Source of the DNA: Campylobacterales bacterium | GTDB taxonomy: Bacteria > Campylobacterota > Campylobacteria > Campylobacterales > QNZT01 | DNA: 13,021 nucleotides | NCBI GenBank assembly: GCA_027055005.1 | Contig: JALUNR010000059.1 | Coordinates: 1-13,021, forward strand | Direction: 5' to 3' | Shown here: positions 1 to 5,669 of the stretch, one piece after another | Layout of the letters: every line of letters starts with the position of its first letter | Position numbering within the stretch: the first letter of the stretch is position 1 | Position numbers and translations under genes: made by a program | Notes under the pieces: generated by a model | What the model was told of the DNA's origin: nothing | What the model saw: only the letters and a program-made list of their open reading frames with translations | The model's database searches: none

Positions 1-87
1 TCCAGCATCCGGAGCCATTCTTCTTCATTTTTAAAAATCAGAGATACTTCTTATAAAAAATATTAAAACTTTTAATTTTCTTTTTAG
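1..87. other. Upstream flank with no complete gene
   Basis: This stretch precedes the first promoter. The first ~30 bases are less AT-rich than the rest, which could mean the edge of a neighbouring gene, but no frame gives a recognisable protein. A minus-strand frame is open from 50 to 1 but has no ATG, GTG or TTG start. A plus-strand frame ending at a stop near 52-54 gives only about 17 residues. I cannot assign either. Confidence 0.4.
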
Positions 88-93
88 TATAAT
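88..93 (+). promoter_or_regulatory. -10 box of the DUF134 operon promoter
   Basis: TATAAT lies 49 nt upstream of the DUF134 start codon. No good -35 hexamer is found at 16-18 nt spacing (the 17-nt position reads AAAACT), so the promoter may be weak or rely on an activator. The 19 nt from 88 to 106 are identical to 1500-1518 at the second promoter of the cluster, which strongly supports this being a genuine, co-regulated promoter. Confidence 0.65.
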
Positions 94-110
94 TTTGAAC
101 ATATGTGCAT
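93..110 (+). promoter_or_regulatory. Imperfect operator copy overlapping the -10/start region
   Basis: TTTTGAACATATGTGCAT matches the left half and centre of the perfect palindrome at 1505-1524; the right arm is degenerate (GTGCAT in place of GTTCAA). It begins at the last base of the TATAAT box, exactly as in the second copy, so a bound protein would cover the transcription start. A repressor is implied. DUF134, encoded directly downstream, is the obvious candidate, but this is inference. Confidence 0.6.
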
Positions 111-142
111 ATTGATTTAAGTTTAATGAAAAGTGGGGACAA

Positions 143-457
143 ATGAGGCAGTTAGGTCGTAAAAAGATTGAAAGAATTATAACAAAGGATCATAGTAAAG
201 TTTGCTTTAAGCCTTGTGGAGTTAGAGGAAGAGAACTTGAAAAGATTTTATTAGATGATGATGAAATGGAAGCGATTCGTTTGAGTGATTTTGAAGGACT
301 TTATCAGCAAGAGTGTGCTGAACAGATGGGGATTTCAAGAACAACTTTTTCAAGAATTTTGGAAAATGCTCATAAAAAAATTTCTGATGCCCTTCTTTAT
401 CAAAAAGCAATTATTATGAATATAAAGGATAAACACTCCTATGAAGGAAAAAATTAA
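143..457 (+). CDS. DUF134 (UPF0251) family DNA-binding protein, putative transcriptional regulator
   Basis: This 104-residue protein matches the DUF134/UPF0251 family at typical length: an N-terminal basic segment, a KPCG(V)RGRELE region (about 23-33), the acidic LDDDEMEAIRLSDFEGL block (about 37-53) and a sigma-70 region 4-like helix-turn-helix, QQECAEQMGISRTTFSRILE (about 55-74). The family is predicted to bind DNA; in anaerobes it is often found beside NifX-like and MinD-like genes. The start is supported by a GGGGA ribosome-binding site at 135-139. It is first in its operon, behind a promoter with an operator-like palindrome, so autoregulation is plausible. C21 and C25 could sense metal or redox state, but this is speculative. 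Stop and next start are adjacent (TAA then ATG), so translation is coupled to the TsaA-family gene. Confidence 0.9.
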   Translation: MRQLGRKKIERIITKDHSKVCFKPCGVRGRELEKILLDDDEMEAIRLSDFEGLYQQECAEQMGISRTTFSRILENAHKKISDALLYQKAIIMNIKDKHSYEGKN

Positions 458-946
458 ATGACTATTACTTTAAAACAGATAGCAACTATTCGTTCTCCAT
501 TTTGTGATTTGGTTAATATGCCGGTTCAACCAAAAGGTGCAAAAAATGTTTTTGCAACTATTGAGTTTAAAAAAGAGTATCAAGATGGACTTAAAGATTT
601 AGATGGTTTTAGTCATGTTTATCTTATTTATTATTTTCATAAAGTAAAAGAGCCAAAACTAAGTGTGATTCCTTTTAATGATAAAACGAATACCCCAAGA
701 GGAGTCTTTTCTACTAGAACTCCTATGCACCCTAATAGTATAGGATTATCAGTAGTAGAGTTGGTAAAGGTAGAGGAAAATATAGTTACTATCAAAGGGG
801 TTGATATTGTTGATGGTACACCTCTTTTAGATATTAAACCATATATTGAAAATTTTGATAAGATAGAAGGAACACCCAGAAGTGGCTGGATGAAATCAAA
901 TAAAGATGAAGTTAGTGAAAAGAGATCTGATGAGAGATTTATATAG
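458..946 (+). CDS. trmO: TsaA/TrmO-family protein (tRNA A37 N6-methyltransferase-like)
   Basis: The 162-residue product has the TsaA/TrmO (YaeB) beta-barrel signature: an N-terminal PIGTIRSPF-like strand (IATIRSPF, 8-15), the central TPRGVFSTRTPMHPNSIGLS block (84-103) that forms the SAM site in E. coli TrmO, and DGTPLLDIKPY (about 119-129). TrmO N6-methylates t6A37 in threonine tRNAs using SAM. This is a short form lacking the C-terminal extension of E. coli TrmO. It may act on another substrate, because relatives of this size commonly sit in metal or cofactor gene clusters rather than with tRNA genes. The start is supported by AAGGA at 444-448, and it follows the DUF134 stop with no gap. 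The enzymatic call is by family; the substrate is uncertain. Confidence 0.85.
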   Translation: MTITLKQIATIRSPFCDLVNMPVQPKGAKNVFATIEFKKEYQDGLKDLDGFSHVYLIYYFHKVKEPKLSVIPFNDKTNTPRGVFSTRTPMHPNSIGLSVVELVKVEENIVTIKGVDIVDGTPLLDIKPYIENFDKIEGTPRSGWMKSNKDEVSEKRSDERFI

Positions 947-958
947 AAGGAGAAAGAC

Positions 959-1465
959 ATGAAAGAGATTACATTAGAAACAAAAGTTTCAGAGTTGTTA
1001 AATGATTATGAGGGAATGAAGGATATTCTTATCAAAATCAATCCAAAGTTTAAAAAGTTAAACAATCCAATACTTCGCCGAACTTTAGCAAAAGTAGCAA
1101 GTGTAAAACAAGCTGCAATGGTAGGTGGAATGGATGCTGGAGATTTGTTAAACCAACTTAGAGAAGCTGTTGGACAAAAGCCTATTAAGGTAGAAAATAG
1201 TGATAAGATTGAGCAAAAAAGTATCCCTGATTGGATAAAAAAAACTCCAAAGCAAAGTATCAATGCAAATAAACTCTTAGATAGTGGAGATAATCCTTTG
1301 GCAAAATCTTTTAATATTTTGAAAAATTTTGAAGATGGAGAAATTCTTGCAATAGAGTCTGATTTTAAACCTGAGCCACTTATAGAAGAGTTTGAAAAGA
1401 AAGGTTTTGAAGTTTACTCAAAAGAGATAGAAAAAGATAAATTTATAACATATGTTAAAAAATAA
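959..1465 (+). CDS. DUF1858-DUF2249 two-domain protein
   Basis: This soluble 168-residue protein has two parts. Residues about 2-70 match DUF1858 (ITLETKVSELLNDYEG...INPKFKKLNNPILRRTLAKVASVKQAA), a small helical domain found in hybrid-cluster-associated and haemerythrin-type proteins. Residues about 115-168 match the TusA-like DUF2249 fold (FNILKNFEDGEILAIESDF.PEPLIEEFEKKGFEV). There is a charged linker between them. It contains no cysteine, so the DUF2249 part cannot act as a persulfide carrier like TusA itself. Function is unknown; DUF1858/DUF2249 pairings suggest a link to nitrogen-oxide or sulfur metabolism. The start is well supported by AAGGAG at 947-952. Its last codons contain a CATATG-centred palindrome related to the downstream operator. 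Confidence 0.8.
   Translation: MKEITLETKVSELLNDYEGMKDILIKINPKFKKLNNPILRRTLAKVASVKQAAMVGGMDAGDLLNQLREAVGQKPIKVENSDKIEQKSIPDWIKKTPKQSINANKLLDSGDNPLAKSFNILKNFEDGEILAIESDFKPEPLIEEFEKKGFEVYSKEIEKDKFITYVKK
1446..1457 (+). promoter_or_regulatory. Auxiliary CATATG palindrome inside the end of the DUF1858 gene
   Basis: TAACATATGTTA is a perfect 12-bp palindrome sharing the core AACATATGTT with the main operator at 1505-1524. Its centre (1451.5) is 63 bp from that operator's centre (1514.5), close to six turns of B-DNA. This would put both sites on the same helix face and could allow cooperative binding or looping. It lies in coding sequence, so its role is inferred. Confidence 0.35.
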
Positions 1466-1476
1466 TTTAAAAATAG

Positions 1477-1505
1477 TTGACATATGAATATTTATGTGTT
1501 ATAAT
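1477..1505 (+). promoter_or_regulatory. Consensus sigma-70 promoter for the MinD/NifX operon
   Basis: TTGACA (1477-1482) and TATAAT (1500-1505) are both perfect consensus hexamers separated by the optimal 17 nt. The predicted start is near 1512, inside the operator palindrome. The -35 box overlaps another CATATG (1481-1486). Such a complete promoter is unusual in Campylobacterota, where -35 boxes are usually poor, and implies strong transcription when not repressed. It drives the small Gly/Arg gene, both ATPases, the NifX-like gene and the MFS gene. Confidence 0.85.
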
Positions 1506-1524
1506 TTTGAACATATGTTCAAAA
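1505..1524 (+). promoter_or_regulatory. Perfect 20-bp palindromic operator
   Basis: TTTTGAACATATGTTCAAAA is a perfect inverted repeat that starts at the last base of the -10 box and covers the predicted transcription start. This is the classic position for a repressor. Its GAACATATGTTC core resembles operators of ArsR/SmtB-type metal sensors, but no ArsR gene is in the window; the DUF134 protein is the nearby candidate regulator. A further half-site (GAACATA, 1533-1539) lies in the leader. Confidence 0.75.
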
Positions 1525-1563
1525 GTCTTTTATGAACATAAATTTTTAATAAAAGGATTAGCA

Positions 1564-1761
1564 ATGTTTGGAAGAGGAAAAGGATTAGGTAGAGGATTAG
1601 GAAATAGTCAAAGAAGTGGTCGTGGACAAGGTAAAGGTTATGGTATGAGACTGCGAGATGGAAGTTGTCAAGGTCAAGGACAAGGCAGAAGAATGGGACT
1701 AAGAGATGGAAGTGGTCAAGATATGGGGCAAGGTAATAATAAAGAAAATCAAGAAAAATAA
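1564..1761 (+). CDS. Small Gly/Arg/Gln-rich repeat protein (DUF5320-like)
   Basis: This 65-residue protein is dominated by Gly, Arg and Gln, with one cysteine (C35). Residues 28-41 and 44-57 form an imperfect tandem repeat around (M)xLRDGS(C/G)Q...GQG. It resembles the DUF5320 class of small Gly/Met-rich proteins found beside MinD/Mrp ATPases and NifX-like proteins in anaerobes. I start it at ATG 1564, preceded by AAGGA (1552-1556); an in-frame TTG at 1477 lies within the promoter -35 box and cannot be the start. Its stop abuts the next ATG, and that next gene has no clear ribosome-binding site of its own, so its translation should set that of the first ATPase. Function is unknown; a disordered metal- or partner-binding tail is possible. 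Confidence 0.75.
   Translation: MFGRGKGLGRGLGNSQRSGRGQGKGYGMRLRDGSCQGQGQGRRMGLRDGSGQDMGQGNNKENQEK
1645..1734 (+). repeat. Two imperfect 42-nt coding repeats, period 48 nt
   Basis: Units at 1645-1686 and 1693-1734 encode MRLRDGSCQGQGQG and MGLRDGSGQDMGQG. Both contain GAGATGGAAGT. They look like an old internal duplication within the small gene; only the first unit carries cysteine. Confidence 0.7.
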
Positions 1762-2613
1762 ATGAAAATAACCATAGCAAGCGGAAAGGGTGGGACAGGA
1801 AAAACTACTCTCTCATCCAATCTGACCTCTTATTTGGCATCACTTGGGGAAAAAGTAGTTTTAGTTGATTTGGATGTTGAAGAGCCAAACAGTGCTTTGT
1901 TTTTGGATGCAAAACTGGTATATTCAAAAGTATCAAATAAAATGATACCAAAATGGGATGCAACTGATTGTACTTTATGTGGCAAGTGTGAAGAGGTTTG
2001 TAATTTTAATGCTATTTTGCAACTACCTGAAGAGATTAGGGTATTTGGTGAGCTTTGTCATAGTTGTTATGCTTGTAGTGAGCTATGTCCGACATCTTCA
2101 CTTCCTATGGTTCCTACTAAGATAGGGATTATAAATGAGTATCAAAGTAAACTATTTTCAATGGTTGAGGGAAGATTGGATTTGGGGCAAGAGATGGCTA
2201 TACCTCTTATAGCTCAAACGATTAAATATGTAAATGAAAAGTTTTCAAATACCCTAAAAATTTATGATGCACCTCCTGGAACTTCATGTCCTGTTATAGA
2301 GGCTAGTCGTTATAGTGATTTTGTTATTTTGATTACTGAAGCAACTCCATTTGGATTAAATGATTTAAAACTGGCAGTTGAAACCATGAAAGTTTTAAAC
2401 AAAAAAATGGGAGTAGTTATAAATCGTTATGGTATAGGTGATGATAGGGTTGAAAGATATTGTCAAGATAAAAGTATTCCTATTATCACAAAAATTAAAA
2501 ATGATAAAGAAGTAGCAAAACTTTACTCTAATGGAGAATTGATTTATGAAAAAATTGAGCATTTTAAGAACTCTTTAGATGAAATTATCACTTTTATTGG
2601 AGGTTTAAAATGA
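1762..2613 (+). CDS. MinD/Mrp-type P-loop ATPase with 2x[4Fe-4S] ferredoxin insert (paralogue 1)
   Basis: The 283-residue soluble ATPase has a deviant Walker A motif, SGKGGTGKTT (7-16), with the signature lysine K9, then VLVDLDVEEPN (switch I, about 34-44). A bacterial ferredoxin insert follows with two CxxCxxCxxxC motifs: C70/C73/C76/C80 and C99/C102/C105/C109, the second followed by Pro. Switch II reads DAPPGTSCPV. This is the MinD-superfamily ATPase with ferredoxin domain, as in Nbp35/Mrp-like and ORP-associated ATPases, thought to couple nucleotide hydrolysis to Fe-S or metal-cofactor handling. There is no C-terminal amphipathic MinD membrane helix evident, so a division-site role is unlikely by itself. 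The start directly abuts the upstream stop. The 3' end overlaps the second ATPase by ATGA. Confidence 0.92.
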   Translation: MKITIASGKGGTGKTTLSSNLTSYLASLGEKVVLVDLDVEEPNSALFLDAKLVYSKVSNKMIPKWDATDCTLCGKCEEVCNFNAILQLPEEIRVFGELCHSCYACSELCPTSSLPMVPTKIGIINEYQSKLFSMVEGRLDLGQEMAIPLIAQTIKYVNEKFSNTLKIYDAPPGTSCPVIEASRYSDFVILITEATPFGLNDLKLAVETMKVLNKKMGVVINRYGIGDDRVERYCQDKSIPIITKIKNDKEVAKLYSNGELIYEKIEHFKNSLDEIITFIGGLK

Positions 2614-3488
2614 GAGAAATTGTAGTAATCTCTGGTAAAGGTGGTACAGGTAAAACAAGTATAAGTGCATCACTATCTTATTTAACGAAGAATGAGGCTA
2701 TTGTTTGTGATTGTGATGTGGATGCAGCAAATATGCATCTTCTTCTTGATGCTGATTTTAAAGAGCAAAGGGATTTTTATAGTGGTGAGATAGCAGTTAT
2801 TGACCCAGATTTATGTACTAACTGTGGTAAGTGTTTTGATGTATGTCGTTTTGATGCTATCATAAAAAGAAGAGATTATCATGAAGTTGATCCAATTTCT
2901 TGTGAAGGATGTTATTATTGTAGTCGTATATGTCCTAGTGATGCTATAGAAATGGTAACACAAAAAGCAGGAGATATTTTTATTTCAAATATAAAAAATG
3001 GCTCAAAAATGGTACATGCTAAACTTGGTTTTGGAGCAGAAAACAGTGGGAAATTAGTCTCTAAAGTTAAACAGATAGCTAAAGAGTTAGCTTTAAAAGA
3101 GGGCAAAAAGTATGTTATCACTGATGGGAGTCCGGGGATTGGCTGTCCTGTCATATCAAGTTTGAGTGGAGCAAATCTTGTTGTACTTGTAACAGAAGCT
3201 ACAGTTTCAGGTTTTCATGATTTAAAAAGGGTGCATGAATTAACAAAAAGTTTTAATCTTAAATCTGTTTGTGTTATTAACAAATATGATTTAAATATGA
3301 AGATTACAAATCAGATTAGAGAGTATCTTTTGAGTGAAGATATACAACTATTGGCATCTTTAGCTTATGATGAAAATTTTACAAAAGCTATGAGTAGGGC
3401 AAAACCGATAGTTGAATTTGATGAAAATTGTCAAATTACAGCTCAAATCAAAATGAGTTGGTACAATGTGGTGAAACTTGACAAATAG
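2610..3488 (+). CDS. MinD/Mrp-type P-loop ATPase with 2x[4Fe-4S] ferredoxin insert (paralogue 2)
   Basis: This 292-residue paralogue has the same architecture: SGKGGTGKTS (8-17) with signature lysine K10, CDCDVDAAN switch I, Fe-S cysteines C69/C72/C75/C79 and C98/C101/C104/C108, and switch II DGSPGIGCPVIS. Both Walker lysines are intact, so the pair probably forms an active heterodimer, like the paired ATPase genes next to orange-protein genes in Desulfovibrio (established for that system, inferred here). The start ATG overlaps the previous stop (ATGA) and has a strong GGAGG at 2599-2603. A 27-nt gap separates it from the NifX-like gene, its likely partner. Confidence 0.92.
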   Translation: MREIVVISGKGGTGKTSISASLSYLTKNEAIVCDCDVDAANMHLLLDADFKEQRDFYSGEIAVIDPDLCTNCGKCFDVCRFDAIIKRRDYHEVDPISCEGCYYCSRICPSDAIEMVTQKAGDIFISNIKNGSKMVHAKLGFGAENSGKLVSKVKQIAKELALKEGKKYVITDGSPGIGCPVISSLSGANLVVLVTEATVSGFHDLKRVHELTKSFNLKSVCVINKYDLNMKITNQIREYLLSEDIQLLASLAYDENFTKAMSRAKPIVEFDENCQITAQIKMSWYNVVKLDK

Positions 3489-3515
3489 TTAATAGTTATT
3501 TGGAGGATATATAAA

Positions 3516-3857
3516 ATGAAAATAGTATTTACAGCAAAAGGTGAAACTTGGGATAGTCCAATGGATCCTAGATTTGGAAGAGCAGAGATGTTTTTGGTTT
3601 ATGATGAAAAATCAGATAAGTTAGAAGTTATTGATAATAGTGATAGTAAAGAGATGGAGCATGGTGTCGGTGGAAAATCATCTAAAAAGATGATAAATGC
3701 AGGAGCTAATGTCGTAATAACAGATAATGGAGCAGGTGAAAAGGCATTGAAAATTTTAAAAGCGAGTGGCATTGATTTTTATATTGGTGCAGGAGATATG
3801 AGTGTAAAAGAAGCTTATGAAGCTTATAAACAAAATAAATTACAAAAGCAGTGGTAA
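3516..3857 (+). CDS. NifX/NifB-C-like (MTH1175-type) dinitrogenase iron-molybdenum cofactor-binding domain protein
   Basis: The 113-residue protein is a single dinitrogenase iron-molybdenum cofactor-binding domain (NifX/NafY/NifB C-terminal superfamily, RNase H-like fold). The hallmarks are an N-terminal MKIVFTA strand, DPRFGRAEMFLVYD (17-30), a GVGGKSSKKMINAGANVVITDNGAGEKA core (50-77) and IDFYIGAGDMSVKEAYEAY near the end. It contains no cysteine at all, so any bound cluster would be held non-covalently, as with the Mo-Cu cluster of D. gigas orange protein. Nitrogen fixation is not implied, since no nif structural genes are near. The start has GGAGG at 3502-3506. The last bases overlap the proposed GTG start of the transporter gene. 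Confidence 0.9.
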   Translation: MKIVFTAKGETWDSPMDPRFGRAEMFLVYDEKSDKLEVIDNSDSKEMEHGVGGKSSKKMINAGANVVITDNGAGEKALKILKASGIDFYIGAGDMSVKEAYEAYKQNKLQKQW

Positions 3858-5029
3858 AGTATTTGAAAAAACAAAAAAAAGATATTATTTTAACAGTTTC
3901 TTTAGCCCATTTGGTACAGGATACTTATTCGGCTTTTTTGGCACCTCTTTTACCACTTCTTATAGAAAAGCTTGGTATGAGTCTTGTCATGAGTGCTTTT
4001 TTGGATATTGCTAGAAAGATTCCTTCTCTTTTAAACCCATTTTTTGGACTTTTAGCTCAGAGAAGTGATGCTAGATATTTTGTTATTTTAGCTCCTGCGA
4101 TTACTGCTATAGCTATGTCTTTACTTGGAGTTACTTCTTCTTATGCTCTGTTATTGGTTTTACTTGTTATTGCAGGTATTGCTTCTACGATTTTTCATAT
4201 ACCAAGTCCTGGAATGATAAAAGAGGCAGCTGGAGAAAAACTAGGACGAGCTATGAGTTACTATATGGTAGGTGGTGAAATGGCTCGAACTATTGGTCCT
4301 TTGATTATCACAGGGGGAGTCTCTTTGTGGGGGCTTGAGGGAACTTGGAGGATTATTCCTTTTGGAGTAATTGCTTCATTGATTTTGTATTATAAACTTA
4401 AAGATTTCCGATTTGTACAAACAAAGGTTACAAAAAAAGTAAAAAAAGGGGAAGCTTTAGTAGAGGTAAAACGATTTTTACCTCTTTTTACAACTATGGC
4501 TGGATTTATGTTTTTTCAATCAGCTATGAAAATGGCAGTAACTCTTTATCTTGTTGTCTATCTCACCGGACATGGATTTTCATTGTGGCACTCTAGTATT
4601 GCACTTTCAGTTTTACAGTTTTTTGGAGTTATTGGGACTTTTCTTTCTGGTAATATTTCAGATAAAATAGGACGACAAAAAACACTTGTATATATGTCAA
4701 GTGGTGCAGCAATTACTATGAGTGTTTTTCTTTTTTGCACAACTGTTTATACAGTTTTTCCACTCTTGGCACTTTTAGGTATCTTCATGTTTGCTAATGG
4801 ACCTATAATGCTCTCTGTTATTCATGAACTAGATACAAAAATGCCTACTTTTATAAATAGTGTTTATATGAGTATAAATTTTAGTATCAGCTCTATAGTA
4901 GTACTTATTATGGGAAAATTTGGTGATAGTTTAGGTTTGGATTTGACTTATGAAATAGCTGCAGTTTTAGCATTTGTGGCAATTTTATTTGCGATGTTGC
5001 TTAACAGTTCTATCAAAAAAGGGGCATAA
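3851..5029 (+). CDS. MFS transporter, fosmidomycin-resistance (Fsr)-like family
   Basis: This 392-residue polytopic protein, about 12 predicted membrane segments, opens with the Fsr-family signature SLAHLVQDTYSAFLAPLLPLLIEKLG (about 16-41). It has the MFS loop motif GNISDKIGRQK (267-277) in its C-terminal half and FGLLAQRSDARY in the first. E. coli Fsr exports fosmidomycin; most relatives have no known substrate. The GTG start at 3851 overlaps the NifX-like stop by 7 nt but lacks a clear ribosome-binding site; an in-frame TTG at 3863 is an alternative. Being last in a cofactor operon, it may move an anion or metal complex (inference). It is followed by a 67-nt gap with no strong terminator. 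Confidence 0.88.
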   Translation: MVKYLKKQKKDIILTVSLAHLVQDTYSAFLAPLLPLLIEKLGMSLVMSAFLDIARKIPSLLNPFFGLLAQRSDARYFVILAPAITAIAMSLLGVTSSYALLLVLLVIAGIASTIFHIPSPGMIKEAAGEKLGRAMSYYMVGGEMARTIGPLIITGGVSLWGLEGTWRIIPFGVIASLILYYKLKDFRFVQTKVTKKVKKGEALVEVKRFLPLFTTMAGFMFFQSAMKMAVTLYLVVYLTGHGFSLWHSSIALSVLQFFGVIGTFLSGNISDKIGRQKTLVYMSSGAAITMSVFLFCTTVYTVFPLLALLGIFMFANGPIMLSVIHELDTKMPTFINSVYMSINFSISSIVVLIMGKFGDSLGLDLTYEIAAVLAFVAILFAMLLNSSIKKGA

Positions 5030-5051
5030 ACCATTATTTATAAATTTTTCA

Positions 5052-5057
5052 TATAAT
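5052..5057 (+). promoter_or_regulatory. Possible -10 box for the DUF3365 cytochrome gene
   Basis: TATAAT lies 42 nt before the proposed start codon in the only gap between the transporter and the cytochrome gene. There is no recognisable -35 element, so the call rests on the -10 box and position alone. Confidence 0.35.
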
Positions 5058-5089
5058 GAACTTTTTATAAGAATTTAACATATATTTTT

Positions 5090-5094
5090 AGGAG
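5090..5094 (+). promoter_or_regulatory. Ribosome-binding site that favours the second of two adjacent ATGs
   Basis: AGGAG is followed by tandem in-frame ATGs at 5097 and 5100. The spacing is 2 nt to the first and 5 nt to the second, so translation most likely starts at 5100. Confidence 0.6.
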
Positions 5095-5096
5095 AA

Positions 5097-5669
5097 ATGA
5101 TGAAGAAGATAATATTATCTGTAGCATTGATAACAAGTAGTTCGCTTTTAATCGCGGATAGTAACAAAGAGATAAAACAAGAGGCTAAAATCGCTATCAT
5201 GAAGATGGGTAAAGCTTTGAAAACTAATATGAAAAAAAACTTAAAGGCAGGAGGAGTTTTACAAGCAGCAAGTTTTTGTTTGCAAAATGCTTCAGAGATT
5301 GAAAAAAAAGTAAATGATAGTTATCCAAAAGGGATTACCGTAAAAAGAGTATCACTAAAATATAGAAATCCTGCAAATAAGCCAAGCATTGATGAAGAAA
5401 AAGTACTAAAACAGATACAAAGTGATGTTGAAGCTAAAAAAGAGATACCTAAGATGATAGTAAAAGAGGTTTCTAAAAACTCTTATAAAGTTTATAAACC
5501 AATCTTTATAAATAAAGATGTTTGTTTAGTCTGTCATGGAAGTAAGCAAGTTAGAGATAAAGAAGCATACAAACTAATAAAAGAAAAATATCCTAATGAT
5601 AAAGCAGTTGACTATAAAAAAGGTGACTTTAGAGGTGCTTTTGTTGTAGATATTGTTAAATCTAAATAA
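5097..5669 (+). CDS. Exported DUF3365 (Tll0287-like) monohaem c-type cytochrome
   Basis: This 190-residue (189 if begun at ATG 5100) protein has a Sec signal peptide (KKIILSVALITSSSLLIADS, cleavage near residue 21). The mature part is a DUF3365/Tll0287-like domain, a haem-binding PAS-like fold. The haem c motif CLVCH is at 143-147, with the usual downstream KEKYPNDKAVDYKKGDFRGAFVV segment. Such proteins act in the periplasm as electron carriers or redox/gas sensors. Here there is no fused kinase or other output domain, so a soluble electron carrier is the likelier role. It is monocistronic and overlaps the convergent TauE gene by 8 nt at the 3' ends. Confidence 0.85.
   Translation: MMKKIILSVALITSSSLLIADSNKEIKQEAKIAIMKMGKALKTNMKKNLKAGGVLQAASFCLQNASEIEKKVNDSYPKGITVKRVSLKYRNPANKPSIDEEKVLKQIQSDVEAKKEIPKMIVKEVSKNSYKVYKPIFINKDVCLVCHGSKQVRDKEAYKLIKEKYPNDKAVDYKKGDFRGAFVVDIVKSK

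Noticed and set aside
1..50. Minus-strand open frame reading VSLIFKNEEEWLRML toward the window start, possibly a divergent gene
   Set aside because: It looks protein-like but follows a stop at 53-51 and has no ATG, GTG or TTG start in frame. It is too short to judge at the window edge.
1477..1563. N-terminal extension of the small Gly/Arg protein from an in-frame TTG at 1477
   Set aside because: The TTG is part of the TTGACA -35 box and the extension would span the promoter and operator. ATG 1564 has a proper ribosome-binding site.
1762..3488. Cell-division MinD pair
   Set aside because: Both proteins carry ferredoxin inserts, lack an evident C-terminal membrane-targeting helix, and no minC or minE is nearby.
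1762..3857. Nitrogen-fixation (nif) cluster
   Set aside because: The NifX-like domain alone does not indicate nitrogen fixation. No nifHDK, nifEN or full nifB is present, and the ATPases are MinD-type rather than NifH.
3817..4014. Overlapping open frame on the plus strand inside the NifX-like/MFS junction
   Set aside because: It is a shadow of the MFS transporter frame, with no family resemblance and no ribosome-binding site.
5032..5070. Inverted repeat CATTAT...ATAATG followed by CTTTTT, a possible terminator after the MFS gene
   Set aside because: A 6-bp all-weak stem with a 15-nt loop would be unstable, and its right arm is the likely -10 box of the next gene.
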